Numbered from the stretch's first letter, positions 12,246 to 24,769 are shown. The stretch: DNA of 64,000 nt from Paramecium octaurelia (GCA_905182995.1 CAJJDP010000089.1:1-64000); one strand, 5' to 3'. The notes: a model not told the origin generated them from the letters alone. Numbers and translations are program-made.

Positions 12246-14570
12246 ATCTCCATAAAAGAAATTAGATGGTTCTTATTGTTAGGATTACGATAAGGAAACA
12301 CCTTGTAATAGATATTATAATTTATAGACTCTTAATATTTGATTAAAGAATATGAGGGTAGACTTCGATCCTGGGTAGTATGCATAATATACTTTAATTT
12401 CTCAAAATGGAACAAACTTTTTAAAAGGATCAGATATCTATTATTCATTTTTGCTTGGAAGAAGAGTTTTTGGAGGACCATTTGTATGGGCTTAAGCAAA
12501 ATTCTTAAGGATTCATAACATAATATCTCCACATTTTAGCGTCACTATTACATTTTACATTGTGTACGGATCATCTTTCCCTTCAGATGGCTAGTTTATA
12601 TATACAATAGAGAATAACATTACAGTTTCTAAATTTATTACAAACACTACTTTATCTAATACTGATGAAACAAAATAAGATAGAACAGACGAAAGAATTC
12701 ATCGTAACACAAGTTTATTAACGATCACTTGGGAATGCTATGGTCCAAATAATGAACCAGTTCAAGGGTTTGCGGATTCCACACTTATTATATTATTGTT
12801 CATGATTGCTAGCCTTATTGTTTAGAATGTTCAGATGCTACTACATGTACTTTATGGAACAGCACATATGATTCTAGTTTCATTAAATTTTCTCAAGCAG
12901 AATGTTTGATTAATCAATATTATCATAAAGAGTCTGTAAGATGTTTAGATTGTCCATAATCTTGTTTAACTTGTACATCATAAATATATTGTTAAACTTG
13001 CAAATCTACTTATATCTAAACTAAATTAGGATGTATGAGCAAAATGAATTAATACGAAGAATCAGGTCAATGTTTTGATTGCCCAATTGAATGTAATTAA
13101 TGTTTAAGCTAGACTTATTGTATTGAATGCTTAATCAGAAATTATAGAGAATTTATAATATTGATGGCTATTATTCAATTGTATAAAATGCTACATGTAG
13201 TAATGTCATTAATTTTGCAAAACTTGTTTTGGCCTACATCTGCTGAGTGTTTAACTTGCAATAATATTTCAAATATCGAAAAAGAAGAATCAACATGTTA
13301 ATGTTAAACATGCTTTAGAATCTTATTAGATGGCTGTTTAACTTGCGATCTTATTTAAAATAGAATATTAAAAGGATTAAAATGTGTCTGTGCTTCAGGA
13401 TATTATGAATTAAGTGAGTAATTTAATTAAAATAATAATAGATTGCCCAGATGCAGAAGATTTGACTTTAAGTTAATGCTATAAGTTATGTAATAATAAT
13501 TAATAGATATGGCATAATATTACTTGTAATTCTTGTGATATTGGATTTCAATTAGTATCTGGAGAATGTTAAACCATTTGTGGAGATCTATAAATTATCG
13601 GAGATGAATTATGTGAAGATAATAATGCAATCCTTAATGATTTATGCTATAACTGTTAATTTTAATGTCCAGCGCATTGTTTGACTTGTGATTCATCAAC
13701 AACCTTACCTTGCCCTGATGTTTGTGGAGATGGGATTATTACAGGAATCGAAGATGTAAAGATGGAAATATATTCTATTTTGAAGACTGTGAAGATAGAA
13801 ATATATTTGATTTTTAAAATTTACTTATATAAATCAATGTAAATATACAACTACTTAGGATGGATACAATTAATATTGTAAATTTTAATGTTAACCGTAT
13901 TCAATATGCACGAGTTGTATTGAAAACAGATGCAAATAATGTGCTAATGGATATCTGCTCTCTGATGGTTAGATTTGTGTTGCAATATGTGAAGATTCAC
14001 TCAAAGTAGTTGGTGAATAGTGCGAAGATGGATTAATATTACCAGATTAAGGTTGTTACAATTGTAAAGAGAAATGCTAATCATCTTGTATTGATTGTGA
14101 TAAAGTATTTATAATTTCATTCTATTTGTAAAAGCTGTTTGGGTGGTAAAACTTGTAAAATTGGTTATAGAAAAATTAATAATTTGTGTTATTCAACTTG
14201 TGGAGACAAAATAGTAACACAGAATGAGAAATGTGATGATGGGAATTTAATATTTGAAGATGGATGTCATTAATGTTTATTTAGTTGCCCAATTTTACTT
14301 GTTCAATTTGTCTTTAAAGTATTTGTTATGATTGCAATGATGGTTATTAGTATATTAATTTTTCATGCATCAAAATTCAAGATTAAGTTAAATATGCAAG
14401 ATGCAAGATGTAATTGAGTTGTAGTAAATTTGGGCATGGTTGCATATCTGGTGTGATGATGGTAATTTAATCTATGAGGATGGGTGTTATTAATGTTCTT
14501 TTACTTGCTCAGATACAATTTGCACAAATTGTCACTCTCTCTCTCAAAGTATTTTTCTATCGAAACAAAT
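10440..14570 (+). pseudogene. Decayed cysteine-rich membrane-type protein gene with DUF4215 repeats
   Basis: The plus strand encodes fragments of a large extracellular cysteine-rich protein: CxxC-rich segments (CCRDCQLCEVSFKCKSCKKG, CPQSCLTCTS, CPIECNQC) and at least four DUF4215-like units, for example CGDKIVTQNEKCDDGN followed by DGCHQC, and CEDSLKVVGEQCEDG. An early segment with no cysteines (about 12350-12750) looks like a beta-rich domain. The frame is broken by a TGA after TLNI (about 12340), frameshifts near 12790 and 13170, and more beyond 13730. No intron explains these. It belongs to the same broad class as the minus-strand antigen but lies on the other strand and lacks clear PSA units. 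The span includes the duplicated contig end and Ns. Confidence 0.7.
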
Positions 14571-17217
14571 TACAAATACTAAAAAAAGTCACACTACCAA
14601 CCCCATTCTTATTTTGACCTTCAATACAAGAAATTTAATAGAATATAGATTAAATAACCAGCGATTTTAAAAATATGTAAATGAAAATCAATTACACATT
14701 CAATAGCGTTTGAAAAAATATATATATATTTAAATTTTGAATTGTTGTTTTTATCTAAATATTTTCTCTCTGCAAGTACTTTAAAGTCATATAGTTTATC
14801 TAAAAATTGTAAAGGAATGAATCTATCAAATTACTTATTGAGCCTCATAAAAGAAAATAAACCAAACAGTCAAATGAGCTAGATATTAATTTTTCAATTT
14901 TCACTATTTCTTTATAAGTTCAATCTGTTTATGGGGTATCAAAAGGTGATTGTAAAGGGTAAATTACAAAGTATCTAGCTACATGTTGATGTGGAGAAAG
15001 ATAAAATTTGCATTTAAAATGCGAATTATGTTTGGAACCTAACATACATGTTAGGTTTGAAATCTATCATACTTCAAATTTACAGTTTTTCCCAAACTTT
15101 ATATAGTATCTTTCCCTAAAGAGTTTACTAAGTGAGTATCCTTTATCACATAGAATTCTATGATTATAATAATCACTTTTTATCAATGTTATATGAGGAA
15201 CTAGATTGTTTGAAAATCCTAATCATTTTATTGCCTTTCATCATCTTGAATTCTGGAACTACGTTTGAATCCTAATTTCACTTTGCTTCTGTAAAAAAAA
15301 CATCTTAGGGCTTCCATATTGAAGGAAAAACTAGAGGCGCTGCATAATTTTCATTAGAATTTAAACATATTTTGAAATATTTTTTTCATTGCAAGGAGGC
15401 GTAAACTTTCGGTACTTTAAAGTGAGAATTCGATATTTGTTTATGATTGCTAAAATAATCTAAAATCGATAAACTAGGAGTTAGGAACTATTCCTTCTTG
15501 CAAGGATTTCACTTTCATTATCTTTTGCCCAACCAAGGTCTAATTTGAGAATTTTATTTTTTAGAAATATAAGATATAGGAGACAAGAATTTTTAGTTAT
15601 CACCATCTTTTGTATATCAAAATATATATTTGACAATAGGGAGAATATCATATTAAGGCGAACTCAGTGTAAATAAAGTTGATCTCAGTTTTCATGAATA
15701 TTTTGATAAAAAAAAAAAGCTTCAATAATAGAATATTTTTTTTCAGCTTGCACATATAAATAGCTGATATTATTTCTCTCATCTAATAATTATGTTATAA
15801 GAGAGACCTTCTGTTGTATTAATTAGCAGGGTTGGTTCTGGAAAAACAANTAAATTTGGGCATGGTTGCATATCTGGTGTGATGATGGTAATTTAATCTA
15901 TGAGGATGGGTGTTATTAATGTTCTTTTACTTGCTCAGATACAATTTGCACAAATTGTCACTCTCTCTCTCAAAGTATTTTTCTATCGAAACAAATTACA
16001 AATACTAAAAAAAGTCACACTACCAACCCCATTCTTATTTTGACCTTCAATACAAGAAATTTAATAGAATATAGATTAAATAACCAGCGATTTTAAAAAT
16101 ATGTAAATGAAAATCAATTACACATTCAATAGCGTTTGAAAAAATATATATATATTTAAATTTTGAATTGTTGTTTTTATCTAAATATTTTCTCTCTGCA
16201 AGTACTTTAAAGTCATATAGTTTATCTAAAAATTGTAAAGGAATGAATCTATCAAATTACTTATTGAGCCTCATAAAAGAAAATAAACCAAACAGTCAAA
16301 TGAGCTAGATATTAATTTTTCAATTTTCACTATTTCTTTATAAGTTCAATCTGTTTATGGGGTATCAAAAGGTGATTGTAAAGGGTAAATTACAAAGTAT
16401 CTAGCTACATGTTGATGTGGAGAAAGATAAAATTTGCATTTAAAATGCGAATTATGTTTGGAACCTAACATACATGTTAGGTTTGAAATCTATCATACTT
16501 CAAATTTACAGTTTTTCCCAAACTTTATATAGTATCTTTCCCTAAAGAGTTTACTAAGTGAGTATCCTTTATCACATAGAATTCTATGATTATAATAATC
16601 ACTTTTTATCAATGTTATATGAGGAACTAGATTGTTTGAAAATCCTAATCATTTTATTGCCTTTCATCATCTTGAATTCTGGAACTACGTTTGAATCCTA
16701 ATTTCACTTTGCTTCTGTAAAAAAAACATCTTAGGGCTTCCATATTGAAGGAAAAACTAGAGGCGCTGCATAATTTTCATTAGAATTTAAACATATTTTG
16801 AAATATTTTTTTCATTGCAAGGAGGCGTAAACTTTCGGTACTTTAAAGTGAGAATTCGATATTTGTTTATGATTGCTAAAATAATCTAAAATCGATAAAC
16901 TAGGAGTTAGGAACTATTCCTTCTTGCAAGGATTTCACTTTCATTATCTTTTGCCCAACCAAGGTCTAATTTGAGAATTTTATTTTTTAGAAATATAAGA
17001 TATAGGAGACAAGAATTTTTAGTTATCACCATCTTTTGTATATCAAAATATATATTTGACAATAGGGAGAATATCATATTAAGGCGAACTCAGTGTAAAT
17101 AAAGTTGATCTCAGTTTTCATGAATATTTTGATAAAAAAAAAAAGCTTCAATAATAGAATATTTTTTTTCAGCTTGCACATATAAATAGCTGATATTATT
17201 TCTCTCATCTAATAATT
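14571..17217. other. Non-coding stretch upstream of the three-gene array
   Basis: Apart from the duplicated contig end I see no supported gene. The plus strand has a roughly 130-codon open frame (about 15400-15680) with no family resemblance, which is expected by chance when only TGA stops. Two adjacent palindromes are listed separately. Confidence 0.5.
15007..15057. repeat. Two adjacent short inverted repeats
   Basis: Bases 15007-15025 form a near-perfect hairpin (TTTGCATTT, then A, then AAATGCGAA; 8 of 9 pairs). Bases 15036-15057 form a perfect 10-bp inverted repeat (AACCTAACAT, AC spacer, ATGTTAGGTT). The same pair appears at 16433-16483 because of the duplicated contig end. Function unknown; it could be a protein-binding site or a relic of a mobile element. 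Confidence 0.4.
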
Positions 17218-18987
17218 ATGTTATAAGAGAGACCTTCTGTTGTATTAATTAGCAGGGTTGGTTCTGGAAAAACAACACTTTACAATAAAATTTGTCGAGA
17301 AACCTAAAAAACTTATTCCGGAGGGTTCTCTTGTACAAGAGGTTTATTTTAAAAATCTTCTAGTTATGGCATGGGCTTTTATATAATGGATACACCTGGC
17401 TTTGGGAGTGAAAAAGAAGTTATTGTTCATATGGCAGGGATATTTGCTGCAATAACAGGAAAACCTCTTAACAACATTCTTATCTTAACAAAATATGAGA
17501 GATTCGAAAATATGAGAAAGGATATAACAGAAAATATTAAATTATTAAGTAGATATCGAGAGATGATTACTGTTGTTATTACACATTGGGACATTGCTGA
17601 AAATGATCCTACTAAAAAATAGTAAAATGGACTTGATGAGTTGAAAAATGCTGTTTTTAAAGAAGTTATTACTCCTTTGGGTTTAAAAAATGTTATATTT
17701 TCTGGATCATAAACCTCTGGAGAGTCGATTTGTTAAACAATAGATTAAATTCTGATAAGAACAATTAAACAAAAAATTGAATTAACAAAAACAGAATTTG
17801 AAAATTAATTTGCTGAATTTATAACCCTAAATAAGGAAATTGAAATAAAAACTTAAGAATTAGAGGACGAGTTTGGAGCAAAATGTCAGGCAGCCATTCA
17901 CTTTATTAATTCATAAACAGAGAAAACAAGTGATGTTGCCGAAATAATGCATGAATTAATTTTAGCAATGAAAGAGGAAGCTAATGCAACCGTTGAAGAA
18001 TTTGAAAAAAGACATGGTTATGATTGTCTAAAGTTACTTGACTAGTGTAATGGTAGCTATGAAACAGCATATTTAACCCATACAAAACTGAAGCATAAGG
18101 TTTTGACACAATTGGATAATGTTATAAGGAGGGCTCAAAATAAAATGACACATTACCCTGCTCATGTTTATAATTTCATAAAATAGTGCCCAAATTGTAA
18201 ATTAATTTGGCTAAAAGTTTCCGGGTGCGGAGGATAGACAACATGTGGTAGCTTTCCTGATTAAGATAATAATGAATTTAAGCCTTCAGCAAAAAAATTC
18301 AAAATAAATATCACTAAAGCATCAGTAGAATGCATCAGACTAAAACAATAGACTGAAATTAACTAAAAGTACTCTCTCTCTTAAAACTAATAAAAATTAA
18401 AAGGGTGTGGAGCCTAATTAATTTGGGATAACTTACCGATATTGTCTGCTGATATTTTAAATGAGCTACAAAATACTGGTGTTTTAGATATTTTAAGTAT
18501 GGATAAAAATGGAGCACAAACCAAAAAAAATGAATAAGATCTATTTTGGAGTAAATTATATCATGAAGCATAGATATAATTGAATAATCTAGATAATGGC
18601 TAATCTTAAATCAAATAACCTTTAGATTAGAAGCAAAAAATAGTACCGTAGATAATTTATCGGAGTGAAAATAGTTCCGAACATCCAATATAAAAATTAA
18701 ACGTCTAAACAACTCCAAAAAAATAAAACAATTAAAAGTTCGAGGTAAAGTAACCATAAGTTAAAGCTGAAGAATAGCAAGATATGTTAAACATTATAAT
18801 AGAACTAAAGAACACTCTAAATTAGGTTAAAACAAACTAAAAATAATAGGATGAAAAAATTCAAAATCTAAATTTATAAAGTAAATTACAAACATCTGAA
18901 GGGTAGAAATAGAATAAAGTACCAGAGATTGAGGCTGAGAAAAAAAAAAATTTAAAATTGAGCTGCACTGCTTGCATAATCAGTTGA
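17218..18987 (+). CDS. P-loop GTPase-like protein with a C-terminal zinc-binding region (589 aa)
   Basis: A single intronless frame of 590 codons starts at ATG 17218 (MLQERPSVVLIS). G motifs: G1 SRVGSGKTT at residues 11-19 (serine where glycine or alanine is usual), G3 DTPGFGS near residue 58, and G4-like THWD near residue 121, the order seen in AIG1/GIMAP-type GTPases. Residues of about 180-270 are helical. A cysteine cluster follows, CPNCKLIWLKVSGCGGQTTC near residue 323, with a second one, KGCGAQLIW, further on; together these look like a zinc-binding module. The tail is Q/K-rich and probably coiled-coil. It may act in vesicle or membrane work or in innate-type defence, but that is inference from the AIG1 likeness only. 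It is first in a same-strand array with the next two genes. A truncated copy of its start lies at 15792-15849 in the duplicated contig end. Confidence 0.8.
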
Positions 18988-19142
18988 TTTATAGTTTCTT
19001 GAATTGCTATTTCATCATTTTATAAATAGTTATTTTAAATTAAAAATTAATTTTGAGGTTCAAAGAAATAGAATAAAAATTTCTGTCGAATTAGGATTAT
19101 AAACAGGAGATGAACATATTAATATTTATTTATTTTTATCGA

Positions 19143-21206
19143 ATGGGAGTCTGTTGCATCAATCCTAATAAGAACCAAAAGGATTAGAGTGTTATTATCT
19201 TGTTATTTCTTAGCGAAGAAAGTTAAAAGGCTGTAAAAGAATAATTCAAAGAGATATTAAACTTTTCATTTGACAAATTGATGATATTTTCAAATTATAA
19301 ATATAATCAATAGATATTATTTGTTACAAATGGCAGAAATTTATCCTCCCCTGAAGATGTTAACCTTTATTTAAAAAATTGTAGTTTAGAAGGGAATTTA
19401 AGATAGATTATTGTTTTATGTGATACAAAGACATTCAAAGCAGATTTCAATAAATTTAGTTTTGTGAAAAGATTATAATAGGATAGTTAATTGAAAGGTA
19501 TAACAAGTTTATTTTTCCTTATTCATATGGTAGATACTTTTACAAAAAGAGATTTAACAAACCTAAATTTACTTGCTCATAATGTTTAGATAGTTCAATA
19601 AACAGAGTTAAAAGATTCATTTTAAAAAACTTTTGAATAATAAAACTATTCTAGTCCATAATTAACACTTAATCTTTAATAACCCAAGCCTTGTGAAAAA
19701 TGTGTTGAAATGGTTTAACAATTTATTAATAACAAAAAAAAATATAATTCAATTCCTACCTCTTGTAGAATTATTGATTTCTATTTTGATATGTTGATTG
19801 ATATTCGAAATTAAGGCATATACTAATAATGTAAGGCATGTAATAAGATAGCTGATAAAACACTAAAGAATAGAAATGCTCTTTATTGTAAATTTAATAT
19901 TGAAATTATAAAACTTTTAAAAGAATTTACAGATTATGTCTTTTAAAAAATTGAATAATTTTACAAGTAATTTTTAAGTGAGATAAAATGTTGCGTCAAT
20001 TGCAAAACAATCGTCTTTGTTACCTTAAATAGATATGAAAAAATCGAATTTTTCTAAAATTTACAATTTCGTTGTCTGGAAATTTGCAATTTTAAAGACA
20101 ACATTTAAGAGATTCAGTAAAGATATAAGGCATAGTTAGAATTGTTTACAATGAATACAACTTTATAAAACTTGCAAAAAAAAATATCTACTCCAAAGTA
20201 GACTGAAATTCAACAATAATAATTAATTGAAAGGCAAGTGGACAAGCATGATTAAGAATTGGGGAGTGTTAGTAAAGGTTAACTAAAATAAGTTTCAAAC
20301 CTTAATGTTAATTCTTAATCTAACTCAGAAATATCTGAAATCGAAAATAAGCACATTATGCTTATAGGAAAAAGCGGAGTTGGTAAAACGTCTATTTCTC
20401 ATAAATTGTCCTAATATGAAGATTGTTGTTAAAATGCAATTTAGGGCTCATTCATTGTTATTGACACTCCGCCTTTCGAACTTGTAGACGAACAGAAGAT
20501 GGCGAATTCATCAACGATTGATGATTTTAGTAATATTTTTAGAACAAATAAAATAAGTAAAATTTTTATTGTTACAGATTTTGATCGAATTGATGTTATG
20601 AAAAAAAAGATTATGGAATGCTACAAATTCTTAGAGAAGTTTTAAAAGATACTCACTATCATAATATTGAATCTCTTTACCAAAAAAGAGTTGAGACAGC
20701 CATCACAAGAAATGATGGAATTACAAAATTATTTTGATTTGGAATGCCTATTTTTCAATATAACAGATAAAGTAGAAACTTTCAGAGAAAAAATAACAAA
20801 TACACTTAATTCAAGCACTGATGATTATTTAGATTTAAGTGATACAAAATTTGATAAAAAAAAATATCAATTAATAACATCTCAATATGAAGAAAAATTA
20901 ATGTTTATGAAAAATTAACAGCAAATTTAAAAAATTTAAGAAGAAATTCAGAATTTAATTTAAAAAAACAAGGAAAAAGAAAAGTAAAAAATAAAAATAC
21001 TTAAAAAAAAAAAAGAGTTGGAGAGTGATAAGGAACAACTATTAAAGTAATTATAACAAATTTTTCAAAAAATTGAAAATATTGTCGAAAATCAAAATGA
21101 AATTGAAACTTAAGATCAGAAAATAGATAAAGAATAAAAAGAGTTAGAGATGGAAGTGTTAAGGCTAGAGAAACAAAAGTTTGAATTAAAATGTAAAAAG
21201 AATTGA
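19143..21206 (+). CDS. P-loop NTPase with myristoylation-type N-terminus and Cys-pair region (687 aa)
   Basis: An intronless frame of 688 codons. The chosen ATG at 19143 gives MGVCCINPN, a classic N-myristoylation/palmitoylation start; an in-frame ATG 30 nt upstream is possible. The N-terminal half (residues 1-220) has alternating strands and helices and no known family. CEKC, CKAC and CVNCK cysteine pairs between about 185 and 290 may bind zinc. A P-loop, MLIGKSGVGKTS, lies near residue 410, followed by VIDTPPF (G3-like) near 440; no clear G4 motif is seen. The last 110 residues are a lysine/glutamate/glutamine coiled coil. The N-terminal half resembles the next gene, so the two are paralogues. 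It is likely held at a membrane by lipid; substrate and partner are unknown. Confidence 0.8.
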
Positions 21207-21341
21207 TAATTATATATGCATATCCAAAGTTGATATAAGTTTATTTCATCAAATTTACAGAAAAATAAAATTATAATCAAATAGAATAAAATTAATAAGA
21301 AAACAACATATTTTATTATACATAATATTAAACTATTTTTA

Positions 21342-22706
21342 ATGTGTAAATGTGGTCTTGACAATTGCAAGTGTTTTGAACATCATCATTGCCTACTATT
21401 TATTTTTTTCCTTAACGATAGTAACATTCAAAAAGTTTCTTAGATTCTCCCAAACATATTCAAATTACATATGAAAAAGAAACCAATATTTTCAATGAAT
21501 ACACTAAAAAATTATAAAGTGTTTTAGGTACATGGTAAGGAATTTTAACAGTTTATTGATATCGAACTCTTGTACCAGAGCATAAATTTGGAAGGAAAGT
21601 TATGTTAAGTGTTTATTTTTTTGGATAAATAAAATTTTGAGGAAGGATTTTCTAAAAGCCATTTCATCACCCAAAAGTCAAGTTTACAAATTACAACATT
21701 AATAATTTTTGATAAAAACTAATACAGCTTATCGCAAATGAAATCCTTTAATGTGTTATTTCAATCAATTATTGTTTTATCCTAAGGATTAAATATATAT
21801 GAATAAATTTTGAAGATAAGTGATTCATTTGCAAGCAAGTTATCAAAATTGTTAGAGTTACCCACCTTTTAAGTTCCTCACGATTAGAATTCCGTAGTTA
21901 GATTTCAATAATCAATAATAAATTTTAATCTTAAAGTTTAAGAAAGAAAGTTAACATCTTTAGAATAAATAGAAAAATTGATAAGCTATCTTGAAATGAG
22001 TAGACTAAATTTGTTTTATGTTTCCTAAACTGATAAAGAATACTCTTAGGTAATAAAAATGAAATTTGAGATTTAAGTTTTGAAAATCTTAAGTGAATTT
22101 ACTGAAGTTATATTAAACAATATCGAAGAGCTAATGAAAAATAATTTACAACTCATGGTGCAATGTAAAAATTGTTATTCTTTTGGATATTTATCGTAAA
22201 ATATAGAACCTATATATATTAATACATAATCAAATTCACAATGTGAATGTCCAAGCTCTTTTTAAATTTTGGATGAAAAATAAAATCTTATTTCGTAATG
22301 CAATTACAAAGATATGGAATTATCAATGTAATTATTACGAAAAAAATTCAGTATATTATATCTACTACCAAAAATTTAACAAATTCCATAAATTCAAAAT
22401 ATGTAGAGTCAAGAAGAAACTAAATTGAAATTAGATGAATATCTTAAAAAGGTTAAAGAAAATTTGGTAGTCATACAAACTAGAAGAAAAACTAATGAAA
22501 CTGTTAAATTGCAAATAGTGGCTTAAAAGTTAACCTTATCTTTCGAAAGAGACAAATTAATAAAAGAGATTAAATAAATAGAATAATAAATATAATAATA
22601 TGAGCAATAATCAAAAAAAATCCTGTTTGATCAAAATACTTACAATGAAAAAATAAAAGCCTTAGAAAATAATATCCTAATACTTGCGAATCCAAAAATA
22701 AAATGA
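21342..22706 (+). CDS. Paralogue of the preceding protein without the P-loop domain (454 aa)
   Basis: An intronless frame of 455 codons from ATG 21342, beginning MCKCGLDNCKCFEHHH. The N-terminal cysteines could be palmitoylated or bind metal. It then follows the layout of the preceding gene: a hydrophobic strand (CLLFIFFLND), the motif LYQSINLEGKLCQVFIFLD (compare LYLKNCSLEGNLRQIIVLCD upstream), a cysteine pair CKNC near residue 270, and a basic coiled-coil tail. The G1 and G3 motifs of its neighbour are absent, so it is not expected to bind nucleotide. Spacing is 135 nt from the upstream gene on the same strand. It probably arose by tandem duplication with loss, or as a domain donor. No outside family recognised. 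Confidence 0.75.
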
Positions 22707-22816
22707 CAATGATGAAAAGTAATACTATATTAATTGTAACCAATTTCAACATTTTTATTTTAAATAACATAAATAACTAAAAATATAACTAAACATTAAA
22801 TCTAAAATAAATGTTT

Positions 22817-24746
22817 TCATAAATAATCATATAATTCTTAAATCTGTTAGTTATCTCCTTTTGGATCTATAATTCTGAGTTCATGTAGCCTTCTATCATT
22901 TTCTAACAATATTTAATTTGGATCATTTTTAATTTAAGTTTCATGTTTTGATCTTTCTAGTCTTTCTTAACCAGGATGTTCAAGTTGTTTTGGATAATTA
23001 TAATCGTAAAACTAATCATGAATATCATCCATTCTAATTTTCTTGGTAATCGGATTTGAATATTTCAATTAAGGAGCAACTTCTTACCTAAAAATTTCTA
23101 ATTCTTCTGGTAAAATAGGCTCGTTAGCCTTTAAATTATGTAAGTGTTTCTGATCATATCCTCCATTTAATGGCATCAGATTAGATTTTGAAAATATTCC
23201 ATTCGGTTCTTCATATTCATATCCTTAAGTTTAATCTTTAAATCTTATAACTTTCTTAAGAGTCGGGTTGATTTATTTAGGATCCATATAAACTGATTTA
23301 TAATGAGGAATTGGAGCATTTTTTTCCAAAGCTTACATTAATTATCTTTATTTTTCTCCTTCCCAAACTTTCATTGCTTAATTTCGCTATTCTAATTCCT
23401 TTAATTCTTTTTAAATCCTTAACTTTTCTTCAATATCTCTTTGTGCTTTGTCTCTCAGTTGAATTAACTCATAATTTAACTTTTGTTGCCCTTAAATAAA
23501 TTAATTTTTCATATCAATAACACTTCCTGAAAGTTATTTCAGAGTCTTCATATATTCAGCTGCTGTTACTGCATTTTGATCGACATGCTAAATTCCTGTG
23601 TCAGTTACTAATTTTTCAGTTTAAATTTCAATTTCCTGTTATTTTAATCTTTTTTGTTCTTCTAATTCTCTTTCAATCTTTTCCCTTAGCAATTTTTCAT
23701 ACTCATCTTGTTGCCTTCTCTTCTCCTCTTCTAATTAACGCAAATATTCTTAATATCTGAATTATTCTTCTTGCCTTTCTCTTTCCAGCTATTCTCCCCT
23801 ATATTAATCATCCTAAATCCCAATATCCGAAGTAAATTTTGGAGGCGACTATTATAAATTAGCAATTTATTTAAAAGGCTGCACATGATTCTATTATTAA
23901 CCAAAGAACTAAGATCTAAGTTGATTCAATTCTTTTATAAAGTCACTTTTTTCTGATTTATGTAGTCTACTAAATTATTAATCATAAATGCTAACATAAT
24001 CAGATAATATGGGATTATTTTGTTTATCGTAAACTATCCCTGGTGTTTTAGGTGGTAATTATATAGGAAAATGGATATTTTTACTGTTGTTCTTTAATAA
24101 ATTACTATTATTTGATAAAATGGGTTCTGGTAAACCAAGAGATTAAGAAGATTAATAATCTCTGTTTCTTTAAGTTTATTATGTGGGAAGAATTTAATTT
24201 TAATTTCTATTTTAAATATTTTCCTATTAATTGGGAGAGTCAAAATTATATTGAGGTGCTTATTCCAAAGAGTTATCATTCGAGTGCTGTTAATTACTTC
24301 TTTCTGTTGATTAATTCTTTAAAATAGTTTTAGGTCTTGAAATATCAGTTTAGTTCTTTTTCTTCACAAATTCATCGATGTCTTAAATTGGCTTGAGTAG
24401 TTCTTTGTTGAGTTTTTTAAGATGGATTAATCGATCCCTAGGATAAATTCATGTCATACTTTCCAAAAGGACTTTCATATTAGATTTATTTTTGCGTTTC
24501 TTGTCTATCTATAGTTTTTTGTTATTCTTTATGTCTTTAAGAGTCTAAAATCTGATTAATATTTAATATTCTATACCTATTCCTTCAATATTTGTGCATA
24601 TTGATGTTTCATTTTGTCAACATCATTTTCTCCGAATGGATTTGGAGGCTCTTGCTGAATATATCACAATTACTTACACTGAAAAGGGTTCTGTATTTTG
24701 CTTGATCTCTATATTGTTTTTCTTATGCTAATTTTTATTTATTCAT
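22817..24746 (-). CDS. Coiled-coil protein, possibly CSPP1-like centriolar/ciliary type (619 aa)
   Basis: The minus-strand gene starts at ATG 24746 (MNKQKLAQEKQYRDQAKYR). Removing three introns of 23, 25 and 22 nt gives exactly 620 codons. Short helical segments are separated by low-complexity Q/N linkers. A long charged coiled coil (QLERERQEEQFRYQEYLRQL and on) lies at about residues 310-460. The acidic C-terminal part ends LHELRIIDPKGDNQQ. The repeated pattern of Y/F-R-x-x-L helices followed by PxxPFGE linkers resembles centrosome and spindle-pole proteins such as CSPP1, which would fit a basal-body role in a ciliate, but this is a resemblance only. It is divergent from the decayed region on its right, with start sites close together. 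Confidence 0.75.
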
Positions 24747-24769
24747 TTATATAACAAAATATTGATGTG

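Larger units (their letters stand above)
14425..17275. repeat. 1,425-bp direct duplication flush against a single N (probable assembly artefact)
   Basis: Bases 14425-15849 reappear at 15851-17275, separated only by an N at 15850. The first copy ends inside the P-loop codons of the zinc/GTPase gene, which continues intact only from the second copy. As with the other two gaps, both copies touch the N, which points to unmerged contig overlap. Confidence 0.85.

Noticed and set aside
15400..15680. 130-codon open frame upstream of the array
   Set aside because: Arginine/isoleucine-rich, no start context and no motif; explained by the lack of TGA in AT-rich DNA.
4942..17275. True tandem duplications of antigen and upstream sequence
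   Set aside because: Every pair abuts Ns exactly and has similar length; assembly overlap explains them better.
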